Below, one piece after another: positions 10,375-23,603 of a DNA stretch of 64,000 nucleotides. A model generated the notes under the pieces. That model was not told where the DNA came from. It saw only the letters and a program-made list of their open reading frames with translations, and made no database searches. Made by a program: the position numbers and the translations under genes. The DNA lies in contig CM018690.1 of the NCBI GenBank assembly GCA_009363875.1, positions 3,398,788 through 3,462,787 on the forward strand, in the 5' to 3' direction. Numbering within the stretch: position 1 is the stretch's first letter; the number at the start of each line of letters is the position of its first letter. The stretch comes from Mikania micrantha. Its lineage: Eukaryota > Streptophyta > Magnoliopsida > Asterales > Asteraceae.

Positions 10375-13326
10375 TGTGACATCTCGCAAATTCCAAGTCA
10401 GCATTTATATTACTTTATTAATAATGTGTATTATTATATCATACGTGGCACTAGAATGCATGCATTGAGTGTGACACGTGGCACAACAAACTGAACATGC
10501 CGATAATCTAGGGAATTATCGCACAACACACGCACGTGTCTTGAATAACGAACGTTGGTGAACGGATCAAACCACAGTACACTTTCACTGCACAATTAGG
10601 TTCCAGAGAACCTGAGTTAGTAGAACAACGCTTAAGTGTCGAGAAACGATGGTCGTATTCGAGAAATACGAGAAATTCGCTTCAAAACTATGAAGATGGG
10701 CTTATTGGGCTCAGCCGGGACCCATCGCGGTACGCGATGGGCACCCAATTGGGCTTTCGCGGTACGCGAAGCCTGGGCGGGAGAATTTGAAGTCTCCGAA
10801 AAGCGTCGCGGTACGCGACGACCGATCATCTTCCACTTCCGCGGTACGCGACGTGATTCGGGAACCAGATGATTATTTTAATCGCCGCGATACGCGGAGA
10901 TGATTTTTGGGCGGTGTCGCGGTACGCGACGAGCCCAGTTTCGCAGAATCTTTATTTAACCAAGACTTAATCATTTTTGCCGATCCTTCACACCATCTTA
11001 CGACTGAAACACTTCATCTCGACCATTTTTCACTCTGCAAACCATATTCTAACTTCTGGAAGCCATTAGAACTCTCTAAGGAAGCTTGTGTTGAGGAGAT
11101 TAAAGCATAGGAACACCATTCATCAAACCACACAAGTTGGAGCTGCTGTGAAGGATACTCCAGATCTTCTTGAAGTCTTTCCTCTCTGTTCCAGCTTCAT
11201 CTCAGTCTTCTTGGGCTATCTTGAGGTAGTTCTAGCCTCACTTCGTGTTTTTGGCACTTGAAATCACACATGCAAGGGGAAATACTCACATGCATAACCA
11301 TCACACACCTAATCACGAAATGTTGATGTTGTGGATCTGTTTTTGATGATGTTACTTACTGATTTGATGATTTAGCTATGATCTATGATGATTTTGATAA
11401 GATTAGATGGTTATGTGTTGATGTTATCACAAAATGAGTACTTTTGGGTACATGCATGTATGATCTAAGTGGATTTACACGATTTTGGATATTGAAATGA
11501 TGTTATAAGTGTTATTGATGATGATTTGCATGATTAGAATGATTGCTTATGGTCAAGAAATGTCAAAGACATGATAGTTACCATAAATGGTAACTTTAAT
11601 GTTACAAAAATGTGCATTCTTGATGAAATGACCACATTGGTATGTTTAAATCTATAAGATATGTTTAAAATGATGTTTAAGAATTAATATGATAGTTATT
11701 TGATGCATAGGAATGTTTAGAATTGTCAAAAACATGATTTTCATGAATGTTACTATAAATAGTAACTTTTTATCACAAGTTTGCAAATGGATGATATGTA
11801 TGATAATGTTATGAGTCTAACATGATTATTGGATGATAATATGATGATATTGATAGATTCGAGTTGTTGAATGATTGTATTTTGTGTATTTTTCACAAGT
11901 TACTAAATATAGTAACTTTATCTTGCAAAGTCGGGAATAGGAACATGCTAGCTATGATTTGATGGCTAATTATGACTAAAATTGTAATATTATATGATAT
12001 TAGTTGTTAACTTGGTGAGATATGCTTATCTGTGCCAGCTTTCTAATTATAGAAACTTTTACGTGCAAACTATGTTAAATCGGCTATGTGTAACGAAGTG
12101 CTATTTGATAACATGATCATTTAGGATAAATATGCATGCTAGAATAATCGGAATGTGATTTAATGCATGACTTGCCTAATGTGGAAACTTTCCTAAAATA
12201 GGAACTTACCATAAATAGTAAGTTTCCTCATAGGAATGATTTTGGTGTCCGTACACTTCACACGACACCAAACCACACACTACACGATCACCTGATCCAA
12301 ACCGTCACCAACGGGTCGTTAGGTCAAACACGGTCAACACGACCAACACGGTCAACCACGGTCAACGTGACCCGCATAACAACCAGGAGTTGTTTAGACA
12401 TGAATACGGTCCTGTGAGACCAACACAAATATGATCGCAAACTTATAACACCTATGTGATATAGGTAACTACTAGCCAGCGAGCTACTCCGTTCTCGTAA
12501 GAACGCACTCAAGCAGACTCAGGTGAGTTTACAGCCCCACTTTTACTCATTGAATGTTTTACAAATCTTTTGGGGTGAGAATGCTATGCAACTGCTTTAG
12601 ATATATGACTGGTATGTCACAAAACTATTTTGAGTGTACTATTATCGCAACAAGTCCTCTCTACCCTTACCGTTAGTTGTGTACAAACGAGTCGTTATTA
12701 CGTAGTACTACTGGGTTTGACCAACCCCACTCGGCAACAACGTTGACAGGATGTCATAACGAGTGTAATATCGATGTTGATGTCGGGTTCCGCGATGACC
12801 CGCAGAGGCAAATGGAAACAGTCGAGTTTCGGTAAGATGACATGACACACTCTACGGATCGTAGATCCAACAAAACTACTTACATACCCAGTATATATAA
12901 CTGATTTACTGTTTTCCAATACTTAAACCTGTGAACTCACCAACTTTATGTTGACACTCTTTAGCATGTATTCTCAGGTAACTAATGGAGCACACGCTAG
13001 GATGCGCACAAGGAAGCCTTAAGGAGTCTGGCTTGCATATAGACTCGTGTCCTAGGCATTGTGTGAATTGGAAATGTTTTAAAACAATCTGAACATTGTA
13101 GTGTCTGTTAAACAGTTTACTTTCCGCTGCAACTTACTTATTTTATCAAACTATTTCCGCTGTTTATGTAATGATTATTCCGCTGCTTTGATTAAAAACT
13201 TGTTTGTCTTGAAACTGTGTGATTGTACAACTCATATAGAGTCGTTCTATATGACCATGAGCTGTGATCCTGGCCACGTCACACCACGTGGACTGACACC
13301 ACGAGTGGGAATTTGGGGGTGTGACA
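10375..13326 (+). repeat. LTR 2 (central, shared) of compound gypsy element
   Basis: It is 2952 bp with the same termini as LTR 1. It carries the dyad array (10721-10936), TATA box (12892-12899) and the other elements described for LTR 1. At two sites it agrees with LTR 3 against LTR 1. It serves as the 3' LTR of unit 1 and the 5' LTR of unit 2, with no target duplication of its own. Confidence 0.92.
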
Positions 13327-13329
13327 GAC

Positions 13330-13342
13330 TGGTATCAGAGCC
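13330..13342 (+). other. Primer binding site, initiator tRNA-Met (internal region 2)
   Basis: TGGTATCAGAGCC starts three bases after LTR 2, identical to unit 1. Confidence 0.9.
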
Positions 13343-14156
13343 TTGGTTATAGGGAACTAGGTTTGCATGTAGTGAACTTAGACTATAGCCACTGCTCTAC
13401 ATTAGACACTACACTAGTTTCACACAACACATTATGTGCTTAACTTAAACAATATGCTTTGTGACTTGATCTAACTCTTACGAACATGCATCCGGCACCC
13501 TTAGTGGGCGTTAACACTCAACTCCACATATGACCTATGCAAGGGAATTAGAGAAAAGGCGAACTCAAACCGAAGAGGAAACTCTTCTATGCTATGAAGA
13601 AGACTCCTATAGCACAATCCAACTCAAATCGAACGCCTTTTCCAACCTCTTTCTTGAGTGTAAACCCAGTCAAATGACGCATGTTTAAGGATTGTAACCT
13701 TAGTATCGACTCTCAGGAAGCAAAACTTCGAACCCGAGATTGTTAAGTAGCTTGAGATTGAATGAACTAGAATGACTGTGTAAGATAAATTGACGATTAT
13801 GGTGGCCAACGTAATCGTGAATTTATAGGTACATACAAATTCTGGCAAGTTCAATTGATAAGCTACAACCATCAGGGAAACTGTATAGTACACCTCTGGA
13901 AGTGGAGATTCGAGCTCCGCTGTTTCCACCGAGTAGTTTATTTCTTTACTATATGAAGTATTGTACTATTGTTAGAACCGAGATGAGCGAGTTGTGCTCA
14001 TACAAATCATTTTGGTAGCAGTAATCTCGTCAAACCTATGATCCTACTTTTGAAATGGTATCTTAAACTTATGATATATTTCCTCCCTACACATGCTTAC
14101 ACGCAATAACTCTAACAGTGAGTAATACAATATCTATTGTATATAGATACCAACAA
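13343..14156 (+). other. Untranslated leader of gypsy internal region 2
   Basis: Counterpart of 5084-5899, with two single-base deletions and a G to C change. No supported gene. Confidence 0.6.
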
Positions 14157-15344
14157 ATGGATGGTCAAGGAACGTATGTGCGCACTGACAACCCGTCAAT
14201 CGATTATGCGACTGTCGAGGCTATGGTAGAACAACTGGTTAACAAAGCCATTACGGATTACGAGGCTGCATGCTTAAACAATGAGACAGGAAGTGAGATT
14301 CACAACAACAGCTCAAGAGGATGCACCTTCAAAACTTTCCTCAGCTACCATCCTCAACCATACACGGGATCAGAAGGAGCGGTAGGACTGCTCCAATGGG
14401 TTAAGAGGGTCGAATCAATCTTCCACATGTGCCAGTGTTCTGAAGAAGACAAAGTGAAATTTGCTACCGGGACTCTAGAAGGACAAGCCCTCACTTGGTG
14501 GAATTCGCATGTCCAGACACTGAGTCTGGGGACTGCTAACTCAATTCCCTGGGAAAACTTCGTCAAAATGTTGAAGGAAGAATACCATCCACAGAACGAA
14601 ATCAAGGAACTGGAGCGGTTTTGGAATCACAAAATGGAAGGATCTGAAATCGAACAATACACCACTCGATTTCACGAATGGTGTAAACAATACCCAGAAA
14701 TGGTGACTCCGGACTACAGAAAGATCGATCCATACGTTAGTGGATTACCTAAACAAATCCGAAGCCTGATTACCACGACAGACCCCACACTCATTCAACC
14801 CACTATTTGTTTGGCTTATCATCTGACTAACCAAGCGGTAGCACAGGGTAAGCTACCCAAGAAGGGTGAACACCTGAAGCCTCAGGATCGCAAGCGCAAG
14901 TGGGAGCCTAGTCACAATCAAACTCCTTCTTCCCAACAAATGCAACTCCATAACCAGTCAGCAACAACTAGCGACTGTACTGCTACACCATCCAGTACCA
15001 AGGGCAAGAATGCCTACCAAGGGAAATACCCTAAGTGCAAAAGATGCCCATATCATCACAACGGCCAGTGTGAACGCTATCGATGTCGGAAATGCGGAAG
15101 AAACGGTCACATGGCCAAGGAGTGTAGAAGCAAGCCAGTTGGTAGCAAAGACAACCAGAAAGTCGTTAAAGGGTGTTATAAGTGTGGCAAGCCTGGGCAT
15201 TGGCGCAGGGATTGCCCACAGCTGAAGGAAAAAGAAAGCGTGACAATGGCCCCTGCATTTGTAAATGACTCCAAAGAAGCAAAAGATGATCCTATCATTG
15301 TGACTGGTACGTTCCTTTTACATAATGCCTATGCTAGTATGTAA
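14157..15344 (+). CDS. gag: Gag polyprotein, gypsy unit 2
   Basis: A 395-codon frame from ATG, the near-identical partner of the unit 1 gag. It has the Gag core, the basic linker and two CCHC knuckles, and ends at the same TAA before the protease. The differences seen are Ser to Tyr near codon 16, Ala to Thr, a silent change in the linker and Asp to Gly between the zinc knuckles. The frame stays fully open in both copies while pol is destroyed in both. It could supply capsid protein if transcribed from LTR 2, but expression cannot be judged from sequence. Confidence 0.88.
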   Translation: MDGQGTYVRTDNPSIDYATVEAMVEQLVNKAITDYEAACLNNETGSEIHNNSSRGCTFKTFLSYHPQPYTGSEGAVGLLQWVKRVESIFHMCQCSEEDKVKFATGTLEGQALTWWNSHVQTLSLGTANSIPWENFVKMLKEEYHPQNEIKELERFWNHKMEGSEIEQYTTRFHEWCKQYPEMVTPDYRKIDPYVSGLPKQIRSLITTTDPTLIQPTICLAYHLTNQAVAQGKLPKKGEHLKPQDRKRKWEPSHNQTPSSQQMQLHNQSATTSDCTATPSSTKGKNAYQGKYPKCKRCPYHHNGQCERYRCRKCGRNGHMAKECRSKPVGSKDNQKVVKGCYKCGKPGHWRRDCPQLKEKESVTMAPAFVNDSKEAKDDPIIVTGTFLLHNAYASM

Positions 15345-18300
15345 TGTGATATTGGTGCTAAGAGTAGCCTGATGCTTAGCGAATTTAGCAAAATGCTTAA
15401 CATTACCCTGACATCCTTAGACTATAAGGGTTAACCGACTGTAAGCTGATTGAGACACAACACATTTTCAAAGGACGCCTTGGTGTTGACGGGTCACGAA
15501 TTTGAGATCGACCTAATCTCAGTATCTCCCGGAAACTTTGATGCAGTGGTGGGGACATACTAGTAACTACAGACCAAGCAGAGAGTGTGTGCAATAAGAA
15601 GATAGATCAATGTTACGTTGTCAAATGGAAATCAGATCCCTATTCAGAGAGAACGACGGAGGATAACGCAAAACACCCTGTCATAGGCTGGCAAGCACCT
15701 ACAGAAAGGATACTCAACGATATTAGTTCGTATCACGAAACAAACATAGAAGGAAATAAAAATGGAAGATATTGAAGTTGTTTGTAATTATCCCAAAGAT
15801 CTACCTGGACTACCCCAAAGCGACAAGTGGAGTTTCAGGTAGAACTCACACCGTGAGCCGCACTAACCGTCAAAGCGCCATACCACTTGGCCCAACTAAG
15901 ATACAAGAAACTGACTAATCAATTGCAAGAGTTGTTAGGCAAAGAGTTAACCAGACCAAGATTATCAACATGAGGAGCACCAGTCCTGCTTGTGAGAGAG
16001 AAAGGTCTTTCCGAATGTGTATCGACTACCGGGAATTAAGCATGGTGACAAACGGGAATCGATACCATTACCACGAATGGGCGCGCTGTTAGACTAGTTG
16101 TAAGAGTCAAGCTATTACCCAAAAATCGCCTTGAGAACCGATTACCATCAAAGGGGGATACAGGAAGAGGACAAACCCAAGACAACCTTTAGGACACGAG
16201 ATTGACATTACGAATGTTTGGTCATGCCCTTCGGACTGACCAACGCACCAGCCGTATTCATTGACCTTATGAATCAAGTGTGCAAACCATGTCTCGATAA
16301 ATTCGTAATGGTACTTATTGTCGATATCCTGATTTACTCCAAGAACCAGGAGAAACAGCTGAGCAATTGAGGCTTGTCTTGGGGCCACCGAAGACCGAGC
16401 AACTATACGCGAAATTCTCTAAATGCGATTTTTGGATTCGCAAAGTCAACTTTCTTGGACACATGGTTAACAAGAAAGGGATACCTGTAGACCCAGCCAA
16501 GATCGAGACCATTAAGAACTGGACAGCACCAAAGACTTCGACTGAGGTGCGACAGTTTCTGGGATTGGCCGGGTACTACAGGCGATCTATTGAGGGATCC
16601 TCGAAGGTCGCACAAATCATTGACTTCCCTTACGCACAAAGACAAGAAATTCGAATGGGGTGAGAAACAAGAAGCTGCTTTCGACTTGTTGAAGCAGAAA
16701 TTGTGCAGTGCACCTATTCTATCACTACCAGACGGGTGCGAAGACTTTGTAGTTTATTGTGACGCGTCAAAACAAGGACTCGGTTGTGTATTGAAGCAAC
16801 GCGAGAAGGTGATAGCTCATGCGTCACGACAATTGAAAGTGCACGAAAAGAACTACACGACTCATGACTTGGAATCGAGAGCCGTAGTGTTCGCACGAAA
16901 GATCTAGTGATACTACCTATCCGACACGAAATGCACAATATTCATCAATCATAAGAGACTGCAACACACCTTCGACCAGAAGGGACTGAACATGAGACAA
17001 CTCAGATGGGACTAGCTGATAGGAAATTGTGATTGTACTATCAAGTACCACATTGGAAAAACTAACGTAGCAGCCGACGCGATGAGCCGGAAAGAAACAA
17101 CCAAGGGCGTATGTGCACTACAACTTACGACTCACTCGGAGCTACCCAATCAGAATCCGAACTACACAACAGGAAGCTCTGAGGGTCGAGGACCTCACTC
17201 ATTTACCCCTGCGTGACACGGATAAACAGATGAAGGTGAAGGCCGACGTAACCTACTATCTTATGGATCGGAACTGGATTCCACACTACGGAGGACTGAG
17301 AGGCGTAGTGATGGATGAAGCTCAAAGGAGCCAACATTCTTTACATCCGGTCCCTGACACAATATACCGTGACCTAAAGATGACCCATCGGCGGCCGAGC
17401 GTGAAGGCAGAATTAACAACTTACGTGGGTAAGTGGTTAACGTGCTCAAAGGTCCAGATGGAGTACCAAAAGCCATCAAGGCTGTTTCAACAACCCAAGA
17501 TACCAATGTGGAAATGGAGGAAGAGTCCTATGGACTTAATAACTAAACTGCCAAGGACGGCAAGTGGGTGCGATACTGTTTGAATAATCGTTGAACGACT
17601 AACGAAGCCTGCACACTTACTACCCATCAAGGAGACCGACTAACTAGAAGAACAGGATCGAATTTACCTGAAGGAAGTGGCCACTCGACGTGAAGTGCCA
17701 ACCTTGATCATCTCTAACCGCGACAACGGATTTACGTCACATTTCTGGAAATCCTATCATCAGACATTGGGCACAAGATTTGGGTATGAGAACCGTTAAC
17801 ATCCGCAAACTGATGGGCAGAGCGAACGAACTATACAGAGATTGGAAAACGCACTTCGAGCATGTGTCAATAACTATGACAATAGCTGGGAGACTCGCTT
17901 ACCGTTAGTTAAGTCCTCGTACAACAATACTTATCACACGAGTATACAAGCTGCAACGTTCGAAGCACTCTAGGGACGTAAGTGTCGATCATTCATTTGT
18001 TGGGCAGAAGTTGTGAAAGCCAACTGACAAGCCTCGAACTTGTGCACAAAACGACCAAGAAAATCGCGCAAATACGTAACAGAATGGCAGCAGCTTGAGA
18101 CCGACAAAAGAGCTATGCCGACAAGAGACGCAAACCTTTGGAATTCCAAATGGGAGACCGAGTACTTCTTAAAGTCTCGCCTTGGAAGGGGGTGATTCGA
18201 TTCGGGAAACTGGGAAAGCTAAACCCTCGTTACATTTGTCCATTCGAGATCACAAAACGAATAGGCCCCGTGACCTACGAACTACAGCTACCGCAAGAAT

Positions 18301-18530
18301 TGAATAGTGTACACAACGTGTTTCACGTTTCAAATCTCAAGAAATGTTTATCAAACGAAACGCTCGCAATTCCAGTAGAGGAAATCCAGATTGACGAACA
18401 ACTGCACTTCGTTGAGGAACCGGTGGAAATCATGGACCGGGAAATCAAGAAGTTGAAACTTAGAATGATACCCATTGTGAAAGTCCAATGGAACTCACGG
18501 CGAGGGCCTGAATACACATGGAAACGATAG
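15345..18530 (+). pseudogene. pol: Degenerate pol, gypsy unit 2
   Basis: It carries the same domain remnants and the same disabling changes as unit 1: the D-I-G protease motif, the changed aspartate in the RT box (16320-16322), the integrase Asp to Asn (17716-17718) and the same stops after RNase H (16905-16907) and in the chromodomain-like tail (18528-18530). Private differences are few: an extra A near 15389, two bases missing near 15477, and a handful of mainly C/T or G/A changes. The shared lesions show that the damage predates the duplication of the unit. Confidence 0.88.
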
Positions 18531-18617
18531 GACCAAATGATGGGAAATATTTTCACTTGTTCACAAACTAGCCAAACACCGACAACACGAACTGAATTTC
18601 GGGACGAAATTCCTATT

Positions 18618-18630
18618 AACTGGGGGATGA
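18618..18630 (+). other. Polypurine tract, unit 2
   Basis: AACTGGGGGATGA directly before LTR 3, identical to unit 1. Confidence 0.8.
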
Positions 18631-21583
18631 TGTGACATCTCGCAAATTCCAAGTCCGCATTTATATTACTTTATTAATAATGTGTATTATTATATCATAC
18701 GTGGCACTAGAATGCATGCATTGAGTGTGACACGTGGCACAACAAACTGAACATGCCGATAATCTAGGGAATTATCGCACAACACACGCACGTGTCTTGA
18801 ATAACGAACGTTGGTGAACGGATCAAACCACAGTACACTTTCACTGCACAATTAGGTTCCAGAGAACCTGAGTTAGTAGAACAACGCTTAAGTGTCGAGA
18901 AACGATGGTCGTATTCGAGAAATACGAGAAATTCGCTTCAAAACTATGAAGATGGGCTTATTGGGCTCAGCCGGGACCCATCGCGGTACGCGATGGGCAC
19001 CCAATTGGGCTTTCGCGGTACGCGAAGCCTGGGCGGGAGAATTTGAAGTCTCCGAAAAGCGTCGCGGTACGCGACGACCGATCATCTTCCACTTCCGCGG
19101 TACGCGACGTGATTCGGGAACCAGATGATTATTTTAATCGCCGCGATACGCGGAGATGATTTTTGGGCGGTGTCGCGGTACGCGACGAGCCCAGTTTCGC
19201 AGAATCTTTATTTAACCAAGACTTAATCATTTTTGCCGATCCTTCACACCATCTTACGACTGAAACACTTCATCTCGACCATTTTTCACTCTGCAAACCA
19301 TATTCTAACTTCTGGAAGCCATTAGAACTCTCTAAGGAAGCTTGTGTTGAGGAGATTAAAGCATAGGAACACCATTCATCAAACCACACAAGTTGGAGCT
19401 GCTGTGAAGGATACTCCAGATCTTCTTGAAGTCTTTCCTCTCTGTTCCAGCTTCATCTCAGTCTTCTTGGGCTATCTTGAGGTAGTTCTAGCCTCACTTC
19501 GTGTTTTTGGCACTTGAAATCACACATGCAAGGGGAAATACTCACATGCATAATCATCACACACCTAATCACGAAATGTTGATGTTGTGGATCTGTTTTT
19601 GATGATGTTACTTACTGATTTGATGATTTAGCTATGATCTATGATGATTTTGATAAGATTAGATGGTTATGTGTTGATGTTATCACAAAATGAGTACTTT
19701 TGGGTACATGCATGTATGATCTAAGTGGATTTACACGATTTTGGATATTGAAATGATGTTATAAGTGTTATTGATGATGATTTGCATGATTAGAATGATT
19801 GCTTATGGTCAAGAAATGTCAAAGACATGATAGTTACCATAAATGGTAACTTTAATGTTACAAAAATGTGCATTCTTGATGAAATGACCACATTGGTATG
19901 TTTAAATCTATAAGATATGTTTAAAATGATGTTTAAGAATTAATATGATAGTTATTTGATGCATAGGAATGTTTAGAATTGTCAAAAACATGATTTTCAT
20001 GAATGTTACTATAAATAGTAACTTTTTATCACAAGTTTGCAAATGGATGATATGTATGATAATGTTATGAGTCTAACATGATTATTGGATGATAATATGA
20101 TGATATTGATAGATTCGAGTTGTTGAATGATTGTATTTTGTGTATTTTTCACAAGTTACTAAATATAGTAACTTTATCTTGCAAAGTCGGGAATAGGAAC
20201 ATGCTAGCTATGATTTGATGGCTAATTATGACTAAAATTGTAATATTATATGATATTAGTTGTTAACTTGGTGAGATATGCTTATCTGTGCCAGCTTTCT
20301 AATTATAAAAACTTTTACGTGCAAACTATGTTAAATCGGCTATGTGTAACGAAGTGCTATTTGATAACATGATCATTTAGGATAAATATGCATGCTAGAA
20401 TAATCGGAATGTGATTTAATGCATGACTTGCCTAATGTGGAAACTTTCCTAAAATAGGAACTTACCATAAATAGTAAGTTTCCTCATAGGAATGATTTTG
20501 GTGTCCGTACACTTCACACGACACCAAACCACACACTACACGATCACCTGATCCAAACCGTCACCAACGGGTCGTTAGGTCAAACACGGTCAACACGACC
20601 AACACGGTCAACCACGGTCAACGTGACCCGCATAACAACCAGGAGTTGTTTAGACATGAATACGGTCCTGTGAGACCAACACAAATATGATCGCAAACTT
20701 ATAACACCTATGTGATATAGGTAACTACTAGCCAGCGAGCTACTCCGTTCTCGTAAGAACGCACTCAAGCAGACTCAGGTGAGTTTACAGCCCCACTTTT
20801 ACTCATTGAATGTTTTACAAATCTTTTGGGGTGAGAATGCTATGCAACTGCTTTAGATATATGACTGGTATGTCACAAAACTATTTTGAGTGTACTATTA
20901 TCGCAACAAGTCCTCTCTACCCTTACCGTTAGTTGTGTACAAACGAGTCGTTATTACGTAGTACTACTGGGTTTGACCAACCCCACTCGGCAACAACGTT
21001 GACAGGATGTCATAACGAGTGTAATATCGATGTTGATGTCGGGTTCCGCGATGACCCGCAGAGGCAAATGGAAACAGTCGAGTTTCGGTAAGATGACATG
21101 ACACACTCTACGGATTGTAGATCCAACAAAACTACTTACATACCCAGTATATATAACTGATTTACTGTTTTCCAATACTTAAACCTGTGAACTCACCAAC
21201 TTTATGTTGACACTCTTTAGCATGTATTCTCAGGTAACTAATGGAGCACACGCTAGGATGCGCACAAGGAAGCCTTAAGGAGTCTGGCTTGCATATAGAC
21301 TCGTGTCCTAGGCATTGTGTGAATTGGAAATGTTTTAAAACAATCTGAACATTGTAGTGTCTGTTAAACAGTTTACTTTCCGCTGCAACTTACTTATTTT
21401 ATCAAACTATTTCCGCTGTTTATGTAATGATTATTCCGCTGCTTTGATTAAAAACTTGTTTGTCTTGAAACTGTGTGATTGTACAACTCATATAGAGTCG
21501 TTCTATATGACCATGAGCTGTGATCCTGGCCACGTCACACCCACGTGGACTGACACCACGAGTGGGAATTTGGGGGTGTGACA
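18631..21583 (+). repeat. LTR 3 of compound gypsy element
   Basis: It is 2953 bp, one base longer because of an extra C in 'cacacccacgtgg' near 21541. Four substitutions from LTR 2 were seen, near 18656, 19554, 20308 and 21116. It ends TGTGACA and is followed by the TACAC duplication. The dyad array is at 18977-19192 and the TATA box at 21148-21155. Confidence 0.92.
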
Positions 21584-21588
21584 TACAC
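21584..21588. repeat. Right target-site duplication TACAC
   Basis: Matches 2111-2115 exactly and directly follows LTR 3. Confidence 0.85.
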
Positions 21589-22329
21589 TCACCTTAAGCC
21601 GAGACATCTTGAGTGATGGAGTGGATACTCACATCATTGGACTTTGGGTGGGAGTGGGATTGGTACACATATCACACACTTCACCTTCTTTCGTGAGGCC
21701 AACTTATCTAAATGGGAAGGGGGATGGGGTTCATTGTCATCAAGAGAGGATTCCTGGGTCGGTAGGGAGACCTAACACCACTAGCAAGAGAGATGAGAGC
21801 ACTAGGAGACGTTGAGGGTTGCAACTTTCTTTGGTTTAGGAACTCAGGGAGATAGAGTGACAAACATGATCATTAAAACAAGGGTGGGATTCGGATTGGT
21901 ACACCATTCACACACACCACATGCTTCGTGAGGATTTTTTGTTTCGATAGCTAGGCTAAACAAAGATGAACCAAATGCAGGAAATATTACACGTTTCTTG
22001 GAGGATAAGATCAACAAATTTCAATGGTCGTAATATGGATCGAGAAGATTGATTACAACTTACAATGGAGGGAAGCAATATGGATTAAGGGGCTTTGGAC
22101 ACTAAAGAGCTAAGGGGGCTTGGAATTTGGACTTTGCATGGCTGCATGGACTTCTCTCCCCTCATACGTGGTTCACTCTCCTTATGAATGTTAAGGTGGA
22201 TAAGGAGTGGGCGATAAAGTGGACGTTGCATGCTTATATGTTGGCTGGACATAATCAATTATCTATTTGGGAAACTATTAAGTACACAATACATGGATTA
22301 TGAAATGGCGCCTGTGAGATTTTATGGGT
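21589..22329. other. Unassigned repeat-like sequence
   Basis: No supported gene. A phrase near 'gtgggattggtacaca' occurs at about 21650 and again, diverged, at about 21886. This may be upstream sequence of the LINE-like end that follows, but no reverse transcriptase motif could be recognised. Confidence 0.3.
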
Positions 22330-22530
22330 ATACTAAGCCTTTGGGTTTGGGCATTTTTTTTTCTTCTGTTATTTAGTGGGTTATCATATTTATCAGACAT
22401 CACTTAGATTGTTACTTTACTTTCTAGGGTAGGTGGTCCTTGCCTGTTATAAGGAGCCTATGTCTTTTCGTATTCTTTTATTCTTATTAATAAAATTTAC
22501 CAAGGCGATGCCTTTTTCAAAATATATATA
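22330..22530 (+). mobile_element. Probable LINE 3' end
   Basis: The stretch ends with a polyadenylation-like 'attaataaaatttacc', a phrase resembling the tails of plant L1-type LINEs, and then an A-rich run. No intact coding domain accompanies it, so the class is tentative. Confidence 0.35.
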
Positions 22531-23603
22531 CATATAAGGGTAAATTAGTCTATTTCAATATGGGTAGAGTTAATTAATCCCTAAAAATTTGCAAGGTTGT
22601 TTACAGTTACATGATTATGTATGACTAATTATGTATATGCTATGAATGCTAATGTGTACTAACATAAAAAAAATATAATACATGTTAGAAAAATTCAATA
22701 AACATTTAATGTTGTCATCCTTGTTAAGTATATGTACTGATATATGCGAACATGTACTTATCTCATCTTTTTTTACAAAACCATTATTTTGTGTAATATC
22801 CTTACTAGGATCGGATTCAAATACATTTTATTTGTAAAAGTGGCATGAACCAATTGTGTGTTTACATATGTATAATTATTTAGTTGTAATATGAGGTTAA
22901 CGTAGTCTTTTTAAATAGGGAAAACTTCTCCTAAGAGTAATCAAGTTTTCCTAATGCTTTACTAAAATGACTTAAATATTTTTTTTTGTTTTCAAAATCA
23001 CTCCACTTCAATATGTGTTTCAATCATATGTATTTTTTTTAAAAAAATTGTTTAATTTTTTAAATTAATTGAGGAAAATTAAATATATGTGAATTCTTAT
23101 CAATAAGAAGTGAAACTTTTTCTAGTCATCTTTAAATAAGATATAACCATGAAAAAAACAAATTTACAAATTAATTACAAAGTTGCATAGTTGTTAAACT
23201 TAAGTCAAAATGCGAAAAAATTATAATGAGATATTAATAAATATTCATAAATATTTCATTTGCCTCGATTAATTTTAAAAAATTTAAATATTTATATAAA
23301 TTATATATGATTGAAACATCTTGTGAAAGTTGAGTAACTTTAAAAGACAAAAAAACTTTCTATGACATTATTGAAACAATTGAGAAACTTGATTACTATT
23401 TTATAAATTTACTCCTTACAAAGTTACCCTTAAGGATGATAAAAAATTCTAAAATAAACATTATGAATTAAATATATCATAACAAATAAGCATTTATGAA
23501 TGATCCAAATAAAATCATGTAAGTATTTTTTTTTCCGAAGTAAAAAAAAAATTAAGAAAAACGGCGCACTATACTCACTTGATAAGTTGAGTGGATCCTA
23601 ATT
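22531..23603. other. AT-rich intergenic sequence
   Basis: No gene is seen. Positions 22820-22875 repeat sequence also found at 2046-2100. The rest is low-complexity A/T sequence with runs near 22985 and 23525. Confidence 0.5.

Larger units (their letters stand above)
2116..21583 (+). mobile_element. Compound Ty3/gypsy (Tekay/Del-like) retrotransposon with three LTRs and two internal regions
   Basis: The unit LTR (2952 bp), internal (5307 bp), LTR (2952 bp), internal (5304 bp), LTR (2953 bp) is flanked by one 5-bp duplication, TACAC. The ends are TG...CA. Each internal region starts with an initiator-tRNA-Met primer site and ends with a G-rich polypurine tract. The order is gag, protease, reverse transcriptase, RNase H, integrase and a chromodomain-like tail. 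That order and the tail suggest a chromovirus of the Tekay/Del clade. A single duplication around three LTRs fits unequal recombination between LTRs after one insertion better than two independent insertions. By-eye comparison finds 2 substitutions between LTR1 and LTR2, 4 plus one indel between LTR2 and LTR3, and about a dozen between the internal regions. Both internal regions have the same pol defects, so the founding element was already defective. Confidence 0.9.
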
